Notes: a model not told the origin generated them from the sequence alone. A DNA stretch of 21,617 nt from Candidatus Nomurabacteria bacterium (GCA_943359705.1 CALRIB010000007.1:1-21617), one strand, 5' to 3'; shown: positions 1 to 6,975, counted from the stretch's first letter. Numbers and translations: made by a program.

Positions 1-332
1 TGGCAGTAGACGCAATTGTCGACTCATCCAAACTCGACGCCGTTATCCTATTTACCGGCGACGGCGACTTTATTCCTCTCGTCCACTACTTAAAAGACCA
101 CGGATGCCAGGTAGAGGTCGTTTCCTTCGGCCGTTCAACCTCCGGCAAACTCAAAGAGGCGACCGATCACTTCCTCGACCTCGACGAAGACCCGCGCCGT
201 TACCTGATCAACTACCGCCCTGTGCGCATGCCCCGCGGCCGCGGCCCGATGCGAGAGGCAGTCGCAGCTGACCTTCCGCCCGAAACACAAGAAAAACTCG
301 GCGAAGTCGAGCGCATCACCGAGGTCGAATAA
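1..332 (+). CDS. NYN domain (LabA/DUF88-type) protein, 3' part
   Basis: The 5' end lies outside the window; reading from base 3 gives the last 109 residues, ending in TAA at 330-332. The visible part begins AVDAIVDSSKLDAVILFTGD and contains the segment LFTGDGDFIPLVHYLKDHG, the hallmark C-terminal half of the NYN/LabA (DUF88) fold. That fold is a PIN-like Mg2+-dependent nuclease fold; the acidic residues of TGDGDF form part of its metal site. The family is proposed to act on RNA. The last ~45 residues (RRYLINYRPVRMPRGRGPMR onward) are basic, then acidic, and look disordered. Fold assignment is firm; enzymatic activity and substrate cannot be told from this fragment. It converges with the minus-strand gene ending at 345. 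Confidence 0.85.
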   Translation, partial: AVDAIVDSSKLDAVILFTGDGDFIPLVHYLKDHGCQVEVVSFGRSTSGKLKEATDHFLDLDEDPRRYLINYRPVRMPRGRGPMREAVAADLPPETQEKLGEVERITEVE

Positions 333-336
333 CGAT

Positions 337-354
337 GGAGCGATTTATCGCTCC
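337..354. terminator. Hairpin between convergent genes
   Basis: GGAGCGAT (337-344) and ATCGCTCC (347-354) form a perfect 8-bp inverted repeat with a 2-nt centre. It begins 5 nt after the NYN stop codon and spans the stop codon of the minus-strand gene. There is no T-run on either side, so it is a terminator-like or 3'-protective stem, not a textbook intrinsic terminator. Confidence 0.4.
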
Positions 355-566
355 GGGCGATGGATGTAGGCGAGCGCTGCTACTTGTCCGAGTACTAAGA
401 GCGCGAGTGCGGAGAGTTCAAATCCGCCGAGGAAGCTGAAATTCTGGTTGAGCGACCAGCGTACATACGCCTCACCCCACAAAAGCACGAAAAGCGTGAC
501 CGACGAGAGCACCGTGGTCGTGAGCGAGAACCAAACGACGAAACTGCGGAGCGATTCTTTTTTCAT
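345..566 (-). CDS. Small two-TM membrane protein
   Basis: A 73-residue protein from the ATG at 566; a GTG at 572 would add two residues. It starts MKKESLRSF and has two hydrophobic segments: about residues 10-30 (VVWFSLTTTVLSSVTLFVLLW) and 48-66 (ALALLVLGQVAALAYI), separated by a polar loop, with a basic C-terminus HRPER. It lies 12 nt (6 nt from GTG) downstream of the DUF475 gene on the same strand, so the two are probably co-transcribed. No clear Shine-Dalgarno is visible. I do not recognise the family; function unknown. That it is a real gene is supported by operon spacing and the clear hydrophobic pattern. Confidence 0.6.
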   Translation of the reverse strand: MKKESLRSFVVWFSLTTTVLSSVTLFVLLWGEAYVRWSLNQNFSFLGGFELSALALLVLGQVAALAYIHRPER

Positions 567-578
567 ATACACATGCTA

Positions 579-1595
579 TCACGCCTGCCGCATAGCGCGA
601 CGCGAAGAGATATATGCGAAGAAAATAAAGACGAGGCCGATGAAACCGGTGAACGGTTCGGGTACGTGTACGAAGAGCGAGCCGAGCATGGCCATCGCGA
701 GGCCGAATATCGCCCAGTGGGCGCCGTGTTCGAGGTAGGGAAGATTAGCGAGCGTTTTGGTACGCACTAAATACACCGTAGCCGAGCGAACGTAGAGGGC
801 GCCGATGCCAAGACCGAGGATAATCCAAATGAGATTCGAGGTCACCGCGAACGCTCCGACGACTCCGTCGAGAGAAAATGCGGCATCGAGCACGTTGAGG
901 TAGACGAACAGCGCTACGGAACTTTTTGCAATATTCGCACCGGCCTGCCTGCCGGCAGGCAGGGCTTGCATCTCAAAGGACTGCGCGATGCCTTCAATAA
1001 TAATAAAGAGAATGACACCGACGAGTCCGGCGATGAGTATGGTCGCGGCTTCGTGGGGGAGTATGAGTGCCGATACGAGAAGCACCACGAGTGCGATTGC
1101 CACTTCTATTGCTTCGATGCCGCCCCATTTCGAAAGATATTTCTCAATCATGACAATCCAGTGCACGGTCTTGCGATCGTTGAAGAAATACTTGAGGGAT
1201 ACGAGCAACAAGAAAGCCGCGCCGAAAGCGGCGATTGCATGGTGGGCACCCTCAAGATACGCGCCGTATTGGACCGGATCGAATATCGCGAGCTTGAGCA
1301 CGACTATCGGCCCAAGTCCTGCGGCAGCTGCAACGATAAAGATGGGGAGTACAAACCGTGTACCAAAGACGGCGACAGGAATACCCCATTCGAGAAAGAG
1401 AGTCTGCCATTTCGGCTCCATGCGCTCGAGTACTTTTGCGTTGACCACTGCATTATCGAAAGAAAGTGTCGTTTCCAAGACCGCGAGAAGCGCGACCGTG
1501 AAAAGCCCTGTGAGTCCGCCCCACATCCACGCTCCGAGGCATGCAACGACGGCGATGACGGTAGGAAAAATGAGCACTCCCATAGATGCGGGCAT
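579..1595 (-). CDS. DUF475 family membrane protein (TerC-like)
   Basis: A 338-residue multi-spanning membrane protein (about 8-9 TM segments). Recognisable DUF475 features are ETTLSFDNAVVNAKVLERM near residue 41, the AHHAIAAFGAAFLLLVSLKYFF stretch near 118-139, LNVLDAAFSLDGVVGAF near 234-250, and YLVRTKTLANLPYLEHGAHW near 277-296. The two acidic SFDNAVV / SLDGVVG motifs are the conserved repeats of the TerC superfamily, whose members are implicated in metal ion (Mn2+) export or tellurite resistance; the substrate here is unknown. An eight-residue insertion LPAGRQAG at about 210-218 is encoded by a perfect palindrome. Start ATG at 1593-1595; an in-frame ATG at 1581-1583 (MGVLIF) is an alternative. 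Probably first gene of a two-gene unit, divergent from pnp. Confidence 0.85.
   Translation of the reverse strand: MPASMGVLIFPTVIAVVACLGAWMWGGLTGLFTVALLAVLETTLSFDNAVVNAKVLERMEPKWQTLFLEWGIPVAVFGTRFVLPIFIVAAAAGLGPIVVLKLAIFDPVQYGAYLEGAHHAIAAFGAAFLLLVSLKYFFNDRKTVHWIVMIEKYLSKWGGIEAIEVAIALVVLLVSALILPHEAATILIAGLVGVILFIIIEGIAQSFEMQALPAGRQAGANIAKSSVALFVYLNVLDAAFSLDGVVGAFAVTSNLIWIILGLGIGALYVRSATVYLVRTKTLANLPYLEHGAHWAIFGLAMAMLGSLFVHVPEPFTGFIGLVFIFFAYISSRRAMRQA
944..963. repeat. 20-bp palindrome CCTGCCTGCCGGCAGGCAGG within the DUF475 gene
   Basis: Perfect self-complementary 20-mer, read in frame on the minus strand as LPAGRQA(G). I recall the same LPAGRQAG peptide as an insertion in many unrelated Parcubacteria proteins, so this is probably a dispersed palindromic repeat, not part of the ancestral gene. 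It falls in a loop between TM segments, just before the conserved NIAKSS...LNVLDA block. Confidence 0.75.
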
Positions 1596-1605
1596 ACTAG
1601 CATAA

Positions 1606-1634
1606 TTGGCGTTTCATGCGTTGCCTGCTATAGT
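1606..1634 (+). promoter_or_regulatory. Predicted sigma70-type promoter of pnp
   Basis: TTGGCG (1606-1611), a 17-nt spacer, then TATAGT (1629-1634). Transcription would start near 1641, leaving a ~70-nt leader before the pnp ATG at 1712. This is the only promoter in the window with both boxes at optimal spacing. Confidence 0.6.
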
Positions 1635-1654
1635 GCGCGGCATACAAGATAATT

Positions 1655-1701
1655 GTGGTGTTTGGATAGGCAGCGGAAACGCGCTGAAATCTAAACATCA
1701 C
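1655..1701 (+). promoter_or_regulatory. Leader hairpin upstream of pnp
   Basis: GTGGTGTTT (1655-1663) pairs with AAACATCAC (1693-1701), nine pairs with one G-U. The stem continues with GGAT against ATCT-type pairing, and is capped by CAGCG/CGCTG around a GAAA-containing loop. The whole 5' leader is therefore one long stem-loop ending about 10 nt before the start codon. E. coli pnp carries a leader stem that RNase III cuts and PNPase then uses to repress its own synthesis; a comparable role here is inference from position and shape only. Confidence 0.55.
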
Positions 1702-1711
1702 CCAAAGAGAC

Positions 1712-3895
1712 ATGCAGAAAAAAGTGTACTCCCTCGACATCGGGGGGCAGACGATGACAGCCGAGTTTAACGACTGGGCAGACCAGGCACATGGTTCGGT
1801 CTTGCTCCGCTACGGCAACAGTGCGGTGCTCGCAACGGTGGTGATGGGTTCGAAAGAGTCCGACAAAGATTACTTCCCGCTCTCCGTCGATTACGAGGAG
1901 AAGTTTTATGCAGCCGGCGCGATTCTCGGCTCACGCTTCATGCGCCGCGAAGGCCGCCCCAGCGATGAGGCGATTCTCTCCGGCCGCATCGTCGACCGCA
2001 CGATTCGTCCGCTTTTCCCGAAGGGCATTAAGCGCGATGTGCAGGTAATCATCACCGTGCTCTCACTTGAGGAGTACGACCCGGATGTGCTTGCGGTCAA
2101 CGCGGCGTCGCTCGCTATCGCTACTTCACAAATCCCATGGAACGGCCCTGTGTCTGCGATGCGTATCGGTCAGGCCATCGGCTCCGAGGAATTCATCGTC
2201 AACCCAACGTACACACAGCGTATCGATGCCGTTGAGCGCATGGACTTGCTCGCATGCGGCAAAGACGGTCTCATCAACATGATAGAAGTCGGCGCAAAAG
2301 AGGTGTCTGAAGAAACTCTCGAAAAAAGTCTCGCCCGCGCCAGTGAAGAAATTGAAAAGATTCAGGCTTGGCAGAAAATGATCATCGCCGAAATGGGCAA
2401 GGCGAAGATGGAATTTGCCTCGCCGGCAACGACGCCCGAATTGGAGGCAGCGTTTGCGGAACTTGTCGAACCAAAACTCAAAGCATCAGGCGGCCGCTTG
2501 CCCAAACAGGAACTTGGACCGATGAAATCCGAATGGATGAAAGCAGCCAAAGAAAAACTTCCCGAGGTGATGCCGGGACGGCTCGACTCCTACTACGAGG
2601 AGCGACTCGACGCGTACGTGCATGAAATCGCTATCAAAGAAAACAAACGTGTCGACGGACGTGCACTCGATGAGATTCGTCCGCTCTTCGCTCAGGCAGG
2701 CGGTGTGTCTCCCGTCATTCACGGCAGCGGTATTTTCTATCGCGGCGAAACACACGTGCTCGGCGCACTCACGCTCGGCGGCCCCGGCGACGCGCAGCTT
2801 CTCGACACGATTGAGTACCAGGAAGCGAAGCGCACCTTTATGCTCCACTACAACTTCCCGCCGTTCTCGGTCGGAGAAACGGGGCGCGTAGGCGGTATGA
2901 ACCGTCGCGCGACCGGCCATGGCGCACTTGCCGAAAAGGCACTCCGCGCCGTTCTCCCCGCAAAAGAAGTATTTCCGTACACGATTCGCATCGTGTGTGA
3001 ATCGCTCGCCTCCAACGGCTCGACCTCGATGGCCAGCGTATGCGCAGGCACCATCGCACTGATGGACGCCGGCGTGCCCATCAAAAAGCCGGTCGCCGGT
3101 ATCGCGATGGGTATGATGAGTGACGCGAAAGCAGGAGAGTACAAAGTCTTGACCGACATCCAAGGCCCCGAAGACCACCACGGCGACATGGACTTCAAAG
3201 TGGCCGGCACCGAAGACGGTGTCACCGCAGTCCAGATGGACGTGAAAGTCGAGGGCGTTCCGCTCACGGTACTCACAGCCGCATTCGCGCAAGCGAAAAA
3301 AGCGCGTATGCAAATCCTCGGCGTTATCACCGCGGAAATAGCCGCACCGCGAGCCGACATTTCACCGCGCGCACCGAAGATACTGACCGCGAAAGTCAAA
3401 GTCGACCAGATCGGCCTCGTTATCGGTCCCGGCGGCAAGACCATCAACGGCATCCGCGAGCGCACGAAATGCGATGACATCACCATCGAAGAAGACGGCA
3501 CCATCTTCATCACCGGCAGCAACGGCTCGGCAGAAGCTGCGTTCAAAGAGATCAACGACCTCACGCGCGAGTACATGGTGGGTGAACGTTTTGAAGGCCC
3601 CGTCGTGCGCATGATGGACTTCGGCGCGTTCGTGAAAATCGGTCCCAACCAAGACGGACTCGTGCACGTGTCTGAAGTCGCGCCGTTCCGCATCGGGAAA
3701 ATTTCCGACGCGGTGCAGCTTGGCGACGTTGTCCCGGTAGTTTTGAAAGAGATAGACGAGAAAGGACGCTATAATCTCTCTATCAAAGCCGCTGACCCGG
3801 AATGGGCCGCCCGCAAAGGCGTCAAACCGAGCGAAGGCGGTGGAGAAGATTATGGCCGACGCGAACACAGGGGACCGCCAAGACGTCACATCTAA
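1712..3895 (+). CDS. pnp: Polyribonucleotide nucleotidyltransferase (PNPase)
   Basis: A 727-residue phosphorolytic 3'-5' exoribonuclease (RNA + Pi to NDPs) of the cytoplasmic RNA-decay machinery, full length for the family. Order: RNase PH-like domain 1 with the RNA-binding loop RFMRREGRPSDE (~75-86); an alpha-helical linker (~210-300); RNase PH-like domain 2 with catalytic residues in EDHHGDMDFK (D488, D494, K496 by my count, matching E. coli D486, D492, K494); KH domain with GPGG (572-575); S1 domain from about 624 (GERFEGPVVRMMDFGAFV) to 695. The tail is short, Gly/Arg-rich and basic (GEDYGRREHRGPPRRHI). All key residues are present, so it should be active. Start ATG follows a weak AAAGAGA. 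Its 3' end overlaps the next gene by 44 nt. Confidence 0.97.
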   Translation: MQKKVYSLDIGGQTMTAEFNDWADQAHGSVLLRYGNSAVLATVVMGSKESDKDYFPLSVDYEEKFYAAGAILGSRFMRREGRPSDEAILSGRIVDRTIRPLFPKGIKRDVQVIITVLSLEEYDPDVLAVNAASLAIATSQIPWNGPVSAMRIGQAIGSEEFIVNPTYTQRIDAVERMDLLACGKDGLINMIEVGAKEVSEETLEKSLARASEEIEKIQAWQKMIIAEMGKAKMEFASPATTPELEAAFAELVEPKLKASGGRLPKQELGPMKSEWMKAAKEKLPEVMPGRLDSYYEERLDAYVHEIAIKENKRVDGRALDEIRPLFAQAGGVSPVIHGSGIFYRGETHVLGALTLGGPGDAQLLDTIEYQEAKRTFMLHYNFPPFSVGETGRVGGMNRRATGHGALAEKALRAVLPAKEVFPYTIRIVCESLASNGSTSMASVCAGTIALMDAGVPIKKPVAGIAMGMMSDAKAGEYKVLTDIQGPEDHHGDMDFKVAGTEDGVTAVQMDVKVEGVPLTVLTAAFAQAKKARMQILGVITAEIAAPRADISPRAPKILTAKVKVDQIGLVIGPGGKTINGIRERTKCDDITIEEDGTIFITGSNGSAEAAFKEINDLTREYMVGERFEGPVVRMMDFGAFVKIGPNQDGLVHVSEVAPFRIGKISDAVQLGDVVPVVLKEIDEKGRYNLSIKAADPEWAARKGVKPSEGGGEDYGRREHRGPPRRHI
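3842..3845 (+). promoter_or_regulatory. Shine-Dalgarno GGAG that fixes the start at 3852
   Basis: GGAG at 3842-3845 lies 6 nt before ATG 3852, inside the end of pnp. It supports ATG 3852 over the in-frame GTG at 3840, and suggests translation coupled to pnp. Confidence 0.6.
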
Positions 3896-5510
3896 AGCAG
3901 TTCCGCAATCTGCGCCTTCTGCGCAGGCAGCTACACCTGAACCGGTGATACTCGAGGAAACAGTTACGCGGCCGGCGCCAAAAGCGCCGGCCGCTCCGGT
4001 TCCTCCTCCGGTATCCGGTTCGCCGCAACCAACCCCACTGCCTTCGGCACCAAAAATACCGGAGCCCGTCATTCACGAAGAGCTTCCGAAACAGACTCCG
4101 AAACCTCTTACTGAAATAAAACCAATCGGGTCGGGAAGTTTCATTCCGCCTGAACTGAAGACTGCCCCCGCGCCCGTTTCCGCTCCCGAGCGCCCGCGAA
4201 TTAGCTCCTCGGCGCTTGCCGCCGGTGCAGTGCCCGGAATGCCCGAAGTACATATCCCCGAACCGAAGCCGAAATTGCCGACTCCACCGCCGGTCCCGCT
4301 CCCGCAATCCGGCCCGAAGACCTCCACGACCCCACCGGCAATTCAGACCGAAGCTTCCAAGCCCCCGATATCGGCAGAGCCGAAAAAGGAAGCGGCTGAC
4401 GGTACTGACGGAGTCCAATCTGAAATCGCAAACATACTAAAGGGAGTAAAGCTGCCGGAGCGTTCCGAGAACGCGTCCGTCGCCACCGAAAAAAAGGAGT
4501 CGCACGTGTTTGATACGGCACTCGGCGCAGCAAAACCGGACGCGGCAAAAGTACCCGCGACTCCTGCCGGCACTGCCGCGCCTGCAACGCCGGAGACCGC
4601 AGGGGAGAAAAAAAGTATTACGGCTTCCATCGTCTCGCCGTTCCGGACGCTCAAGGACGACCTGCAGGGAATCGTACGCGACAAGAAAATATCGCTGGTG
4701 CGCGCCGCCGCGCTTGAAAGCGATAAACGCCGCGGCCAGGAAGACGTCATCGGTAAAGAACTCGGCACCGGCCGCGGCTCCCGTCGCACATTCGCTATCA
4801 TCTTCGCGTCGGTACTCCTCGTGCTCCTCGGCGGCGCGGCGTTCCTCGGTGTGTACCTAATAGAAAGCACGCAGAATTCGCCGCTTCCGCAGCTGCCGTC
4901 GTCGTCACTGCTCTTCGCGGAAAATTCTGTCCCGTTCCCGCTCGGAAGTCAGTCTTCGCTCGACGTCAAACGGCTCCTCGCACAGGCGCGAAACGCATCG
5001 AGCGCCACACTCGGCTCAATCACACGCATCGTACCGGTCATCGCGACGACCAACGACCAGGGGCAACCGTCGCAACGCCCCGCAACGCTGGGCGAATTCC
5101 TGCAGGCGCTCGGCACACGCACCTCTCCGGATCTTTTGCGTGCTCTTGGAGGCGACTTCTTCTTCGGTTTGCACACGGTCGATAAGAATGCACCCGTGAT
5201 AGTCATTCCCGTCACGTCATACGAGCACGCGTTTGCCGGTATGCTCGCATGGGAGGCCACCATGAACACCGATCTCGCGCCGGTCTTCACACCCGTGCCC
5301 GATCAGACAGCCGGGCCCGGAGGCTTGCCGCAGAAGCGCGAGTTTCAAGACCTTGTAATGCGCAACTACGATGTCCGCGCGCTCAAAGACGACGCCGGCG
5401 TGATACAGCTGTACTACTCCTTTCCCAACCGCACCTTACTCATCATCGGCGAGAGCCCGTATTCTTTTACGGAAGTACTCAGCCGCTTGCGTGCGGATCG
5501 AAAACTATAG
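3852..5510 (+). CDS. Proline-rich single-TM protein with extracytoplasmic C-terminal domain
   Basis: A 552-residue protein. Residues 1 to ~225 are very rich in Pro/Ala/Lys and surely disordered (repeated PAPKAPAAPVPPPV-type runs). Residues ~245-305 form a charged, probably helical region (FRTLKDDLQGIVRDKKISLV). One TM helix lies at about 313-335 (TFAIIFASVLLVLLGGAAFL), preceded by KRRGQ...GRGSRR, which predicts N-in/C-out. The last ~215 residues form a folded outer domain containing FGLHTVDKNAPVIVIPVTSYE and YSFPNRTLLIIGES. I recall similar proteins in Parcubacteria but know no function. It overlaps pnp by 44 nt and is probably co-transcribed with it. Cytoplasmic disordered arm plus external domain could suit an envelope-anchored scaffold (inference). 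Confidence 0.8.
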   Translation: MADANTGDRQDVTSKAVPQSAPSAQAATPEPVILEETVTRPAPKAPAAPVPPPVSGSPQPTPLPSAPKIPEPVIHEELPKQTPKPLTEIKPIGSGSFIPPELKTAPAPVSAPERPRISSSALAAGAVPGMPEVHIPEPKPKLPTPPPVPLPQSGPKTSTTPPAIQTEASKPPISAEPKKEAADGTDGVQSEIANILKGVKLPERSENASVATEKKESHVFDTALGAAKPDAAKVPATPAGTAAPATPETAGEKKSITASIVSPFRTLKDDLQGIVRDKKISLVRAAALESDKRRGQEDVIGKELGTGRGSRRTFAIIFASVLLVLLGGAAFLGVYLIESTQNSPLPQLPSSSLLFAENSVPFPLGSQSSLDVKRLLAQARNASSATLGSITRIVPVIATTNDQGQPSQRPATLGEFLQALGTRTSPDLLRALGGDFFFGLHTVDKNAPVIVIPVTSYEHAFAGMLAWEATMNTDLAPVFTPVPDQTAGPGGLPQKREFQDLVMRNYDVRALKDDAGVIQLYYSFPNRTLLIIGESPYSFTEVLSRLRADRKL

Positions 5511-5511
5511 T
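5506..5511 (+). promoter_or_regulatory. Possible -10 element of the DksA-like gene
   Basis: TATAGT overlaps the TAG stop codon of the upstream gene and lies 11 nt before ATG 5523. Transcription from it would give a leader of about 5 nt. No good -35 box at 16-18 nt. Confidence 0.4.
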
Positions 5512-5522
5512 ACGATTCAGAT

Positions 5523-5879
5523 ATGACTCACATCAGCGAAGACGAATTGAATGACTTGCGTGCAACGCTCGAAGCCGAACGCGACTCACTCGACGAAGAA
5601 CTCGCGACGCACGGCAAGAAAATAGACAACAAGTGGCAGGGAGACTCCGAATCGAAAGGGGAGGAAGCCGACCCCTCCGACGCAGCGGATAATATTGAAG
5701 AACTCGTGACCAACGTCCCGCTCGTGAGCGAGCTCGACAAACGACACAAAGAAATTGACGCCGCGCTCGAGCGCATGGACAAGGGCACGTTCGGCGTTTG
5801 TAGCGTGTGCAAAGAACCCATCGACATCGACCGCCTGGAAGCCAACGCGGCTGCAAAAACCTGCGTCGCCCACGCTTGA
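5523..5879 (+). CDS. DksA/TraR-type zinc-finger protein
   Basis: A 118-residue protein: N-terminal helical coiled coil (~5-90, rich in Glu/Asp, including ELNDLRATLEAERDSLDEEL and ELDKRHKEIDAALERMDKG), then GTFGVCSVCKEPIDIDRLEA and TCVAHA. This is the DksA/TraR C4 zinc-finger layout, with predicted ligands C93, C96, C114 and H117, so the last Cys is replaced by His. DksA-family proteins bind in the secondary channel of RNA polymerase and adjust transcription initiation, often with ppGpp; the acidic DxxDA tip of E. coli DksA is not clearly conserved, although DPSDAADN (~51-58) is close. Family call firm, exact role unknown. It starts 12 nt after the preceding stop codon and converges with the trmB-like gene. 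Confidence 0.85.
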   Translation: MTHISEDELNDLRATLEAERDSLDEELATHGKKIDNKWQGDSESKGEEADPSDAADNIEELVTNVPLVSELDKRHKEIDAALERMDKGTFGVCSVCKEPIDIDRLEANAAAKTCVAHA

Positions 5880-5934
5880 GTTCGGATCAAAAATCCGAAC
5901 TATTACATTTTCGGCGTAGGCTGAAAATGTAATA
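5880..5934. terminator. Two adjacent stem-loops between convergent genes
   Basis: GTTCGGAT/ATCCGAAC (5880-5887/5893-5900, loop CAAAA) begins right after the DksA-like stop codon. It is followed at once by a 12-bp stem TATTACATTTTC/GAAAATGTAATA (5901-5912/5923-5934). There is no separate long T-run, but the second stem is A/T-rich. Probably a bidirectional terminator region for the convergent genes ending at 5879 and 5947. Confidence 0.5.
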
Positions 5935-5946
5935 ATGCGCGAGCTC

Positions 5947-6699
5947 TTATGAGAGGTCCGGTTCTCGTGAACCAAGCCCCCACATAAAGTCGAAATACGC
6001 GGAGAGGGTGTTGGAGAATTCTTTGCTTTCGATGATGAAACCGAAATTCTCCGCTTTGGAAGAAATCATCGCGACCTTGTGATCGTAAATCATAATCATC
6101 GCGGCATAAAAGACGTTGGGCGGTAGGTAGCGTACATAGCGCTTCAGCACCGGGCTCTCCATACCACGCTCGGCCGTGTAGAGGTCGCCTGACTTGGGGT
6201 GTAGATTGCGCGCCACAATGCCGCGCGCGATGCGCTTTTTGATAAACTCTTTGATAAAGGCATCGCCGACTACCTCATTGTGCTGTCGCACGCGCACGAC
6301 CTCCTTTATTTCCTTCGACTTGCAATCGAGCGCATCGTCATAGATTTTCTTCACGCCCTCACGTCCTTCAAAAAAGGTGACTTTCGGTCGTGCATTGTGC
6401 GTGATGAACATCTCGGAGAGTTCCGGCACGATTTCAGAGACGCGCTTCTTTTTATCCTCGAGCATATCGAGAATAACGGAGGGGTCTTCCGCCTTATACA
6501 GCTTCCGTTTCCCCTTGTAGCTCTGCTGCATAAGGCCAAGCGCAGCCAGCTCATCCACAATCCCGTACACGGTTGTCCGTTTCATTTCCGCCTCCCGGGC
6601 TATCTCGGGCACTTTCGATGGCCCGAGCTGCAAAGAGGCGAGATAGACGGCGGATTGCTTGTGAGTGAGCCCGGCGTCCATTAATGCCTTTTTGTACAT
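5947..6699 (-). CDS. TrmB-family transcriptional regulator
   Basis: A 250-residue protein from ATG 6699; a TTG at 6711 would add four residues. Residues ~5-65 form the TrmB winged helix (LMDAGLTHKQSAVYLASLQL, then VPEIAREAEMKRTTVYGIVD), with the recognition helix around MKRTTVYGIVDEL. The remaining part (VTFFEGREGVKKIYDDALDC, the KKRIARGIVARNLHPK region, MIYDHKVAMISSK) matches the C-terminal sensor/PLD-like domain seen in TrmB-like proteins. Archaeal TrmB proteins bind sugars and control sugar transport; in CPR the ligand and targets are unknown. Inverted repeats lie just upstream, suggesting autoregulation. It is divergent from comM. Confidence 0.85.
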   Translation of the reverse strand: MYKKALMDAGLTHKQSAVYLASLQLGPSKVPEIAREAEMKRTTVYGIVDELAALGLMQQSYKGKRKLYKAEDPSVILDMLEDKKKRVSEIVPELSEMFITHNARPKVTFFEGREGVKKIYDDALDCKSKEIKEVVRVRQHNEVVGDAFIKEFIKKRIARGIVARNLHPKSGDLYTAERGMESPVLKRYVRYLPPNVFYAAMIMIYDHKVAMISSKAENFGFIIESKEFSNTLSAYFDFMWGLGSREPDLS

Positions 6700-6703
6700 A
6701 TTT

Positions 6704-6733
6704 TTCGACAATTATTCGCTGGAATAATATGCT
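6704..6733 (+). promoter_or_regulatory. Possible plus-strand promoter for the 6740-6975 transcript
   Basis: TTCGAC (6704-6709), 18 nt, TATGCT (6728-6733). Both boxes are imperfect. It is proposed because a plus-strand terminator at 6928-6975 needs a transcript that starts upstream of it, and no plus-strand gene lies in 5880-6997. Confidence 0.25.
6711..6728. promoter_or_regulatory. Inverted repeat upstream of the trmB-like gene (candidate operator)
   Basis: ATTATTC (6711-6717), GCTG, GAATAAT (6722-6728). It lies 12 nt before the chosen ATG on the minus strand and overlaps A/T-rich hexamers that could be a -10 (minus strand TATTAT just beyond it). Its size and position fit an autoregulatory TrmB operator. 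This is inference. Confidence 0.35.
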
Positions 6734-6902
6734 TAATTAGAGCCACATTAATCATCGTAACTTCATAATGATACATAATTGCAGACAGATTTCAACGAAT
6801 GGGTGCAAGATATACGCAGTCGAGGATTGCAAGCAATCTTCGAATAACAGGCGGCCGAAACCCCGCCACCCCGTGAATCTCACGATTCACAAGTTCCTTC
6901 AA

Positions 6903-6924
6903 ATGAATATTCTAGAATATTCAT
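6903..6924. repeat. 22-bp perfect palindrome
   Basis: Half-site ATGAATATTCT followed by its exact reverse complement, centred on 6913/6914. It is a possible operator for a dimeric regulator, such as the adjacent TrmB-like protein, or an RNA hairpin. Confidence 0.6.
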
Positions 6925-6927
6925 CTC

Positions 6928-6975
6928 GGTCTAAGGAATTGATTGCTTGCAATCAATTCCTTAGACCCTCTTTTT
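6928..6975 (+). terminator. Rho-independent terminator
   Basis: A perfect 19-bp stem, GGTCTAAGGAATTGATTGC (6928-6946) and its complement (6949-6967), is followed by CTCTTTTTTTATA. T-richness on only one side gives plus-strand direction. It stands 23 nt before the comM start, so it either ends an unannotated upstream RNA or attenuates a comM leader. Confidence 0.8.

Larger units (their letters stand above)
6740..6975 (+). ncRNA. Candidate structured transcript (orphan ncRNA or comM leader/attenuator)
   Basis: The region holds five successive inverted repeats and no convincing ORF: TCGAGGATTGC/GCAATCTTCGA (6820-6843, one G-U); GGCGG/CCGCC (6850-6867); GTGAATC/GATTCAC (6873-6890); a 22-bp palindrome (6903-6924); and the 19-bp terminator stem (6928-6967) followed by a T-run. 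The core GATTGC-NN-GCAATC occurs in both the first and last stems. TTCCTT (6894-6899) could also pair with AAGGAA (6933-6938) in the terminator's 5' arm, giving an antiterminator. I do not recognise a known RNA family. The transcript start is only a guess. Confidence 0.4.

Noticed and set aside
966..1652. Plus-strand ORF opposite the DUF475 gene
   Set aside because: Charged composition without motifs, antisense to a conserved membrane protein.
2486..3693. Long minus-strand ORFs opposite pnp
   Set aside because: They lie wholly within the unambiguous PNPase gene and show no recognisable protein features.
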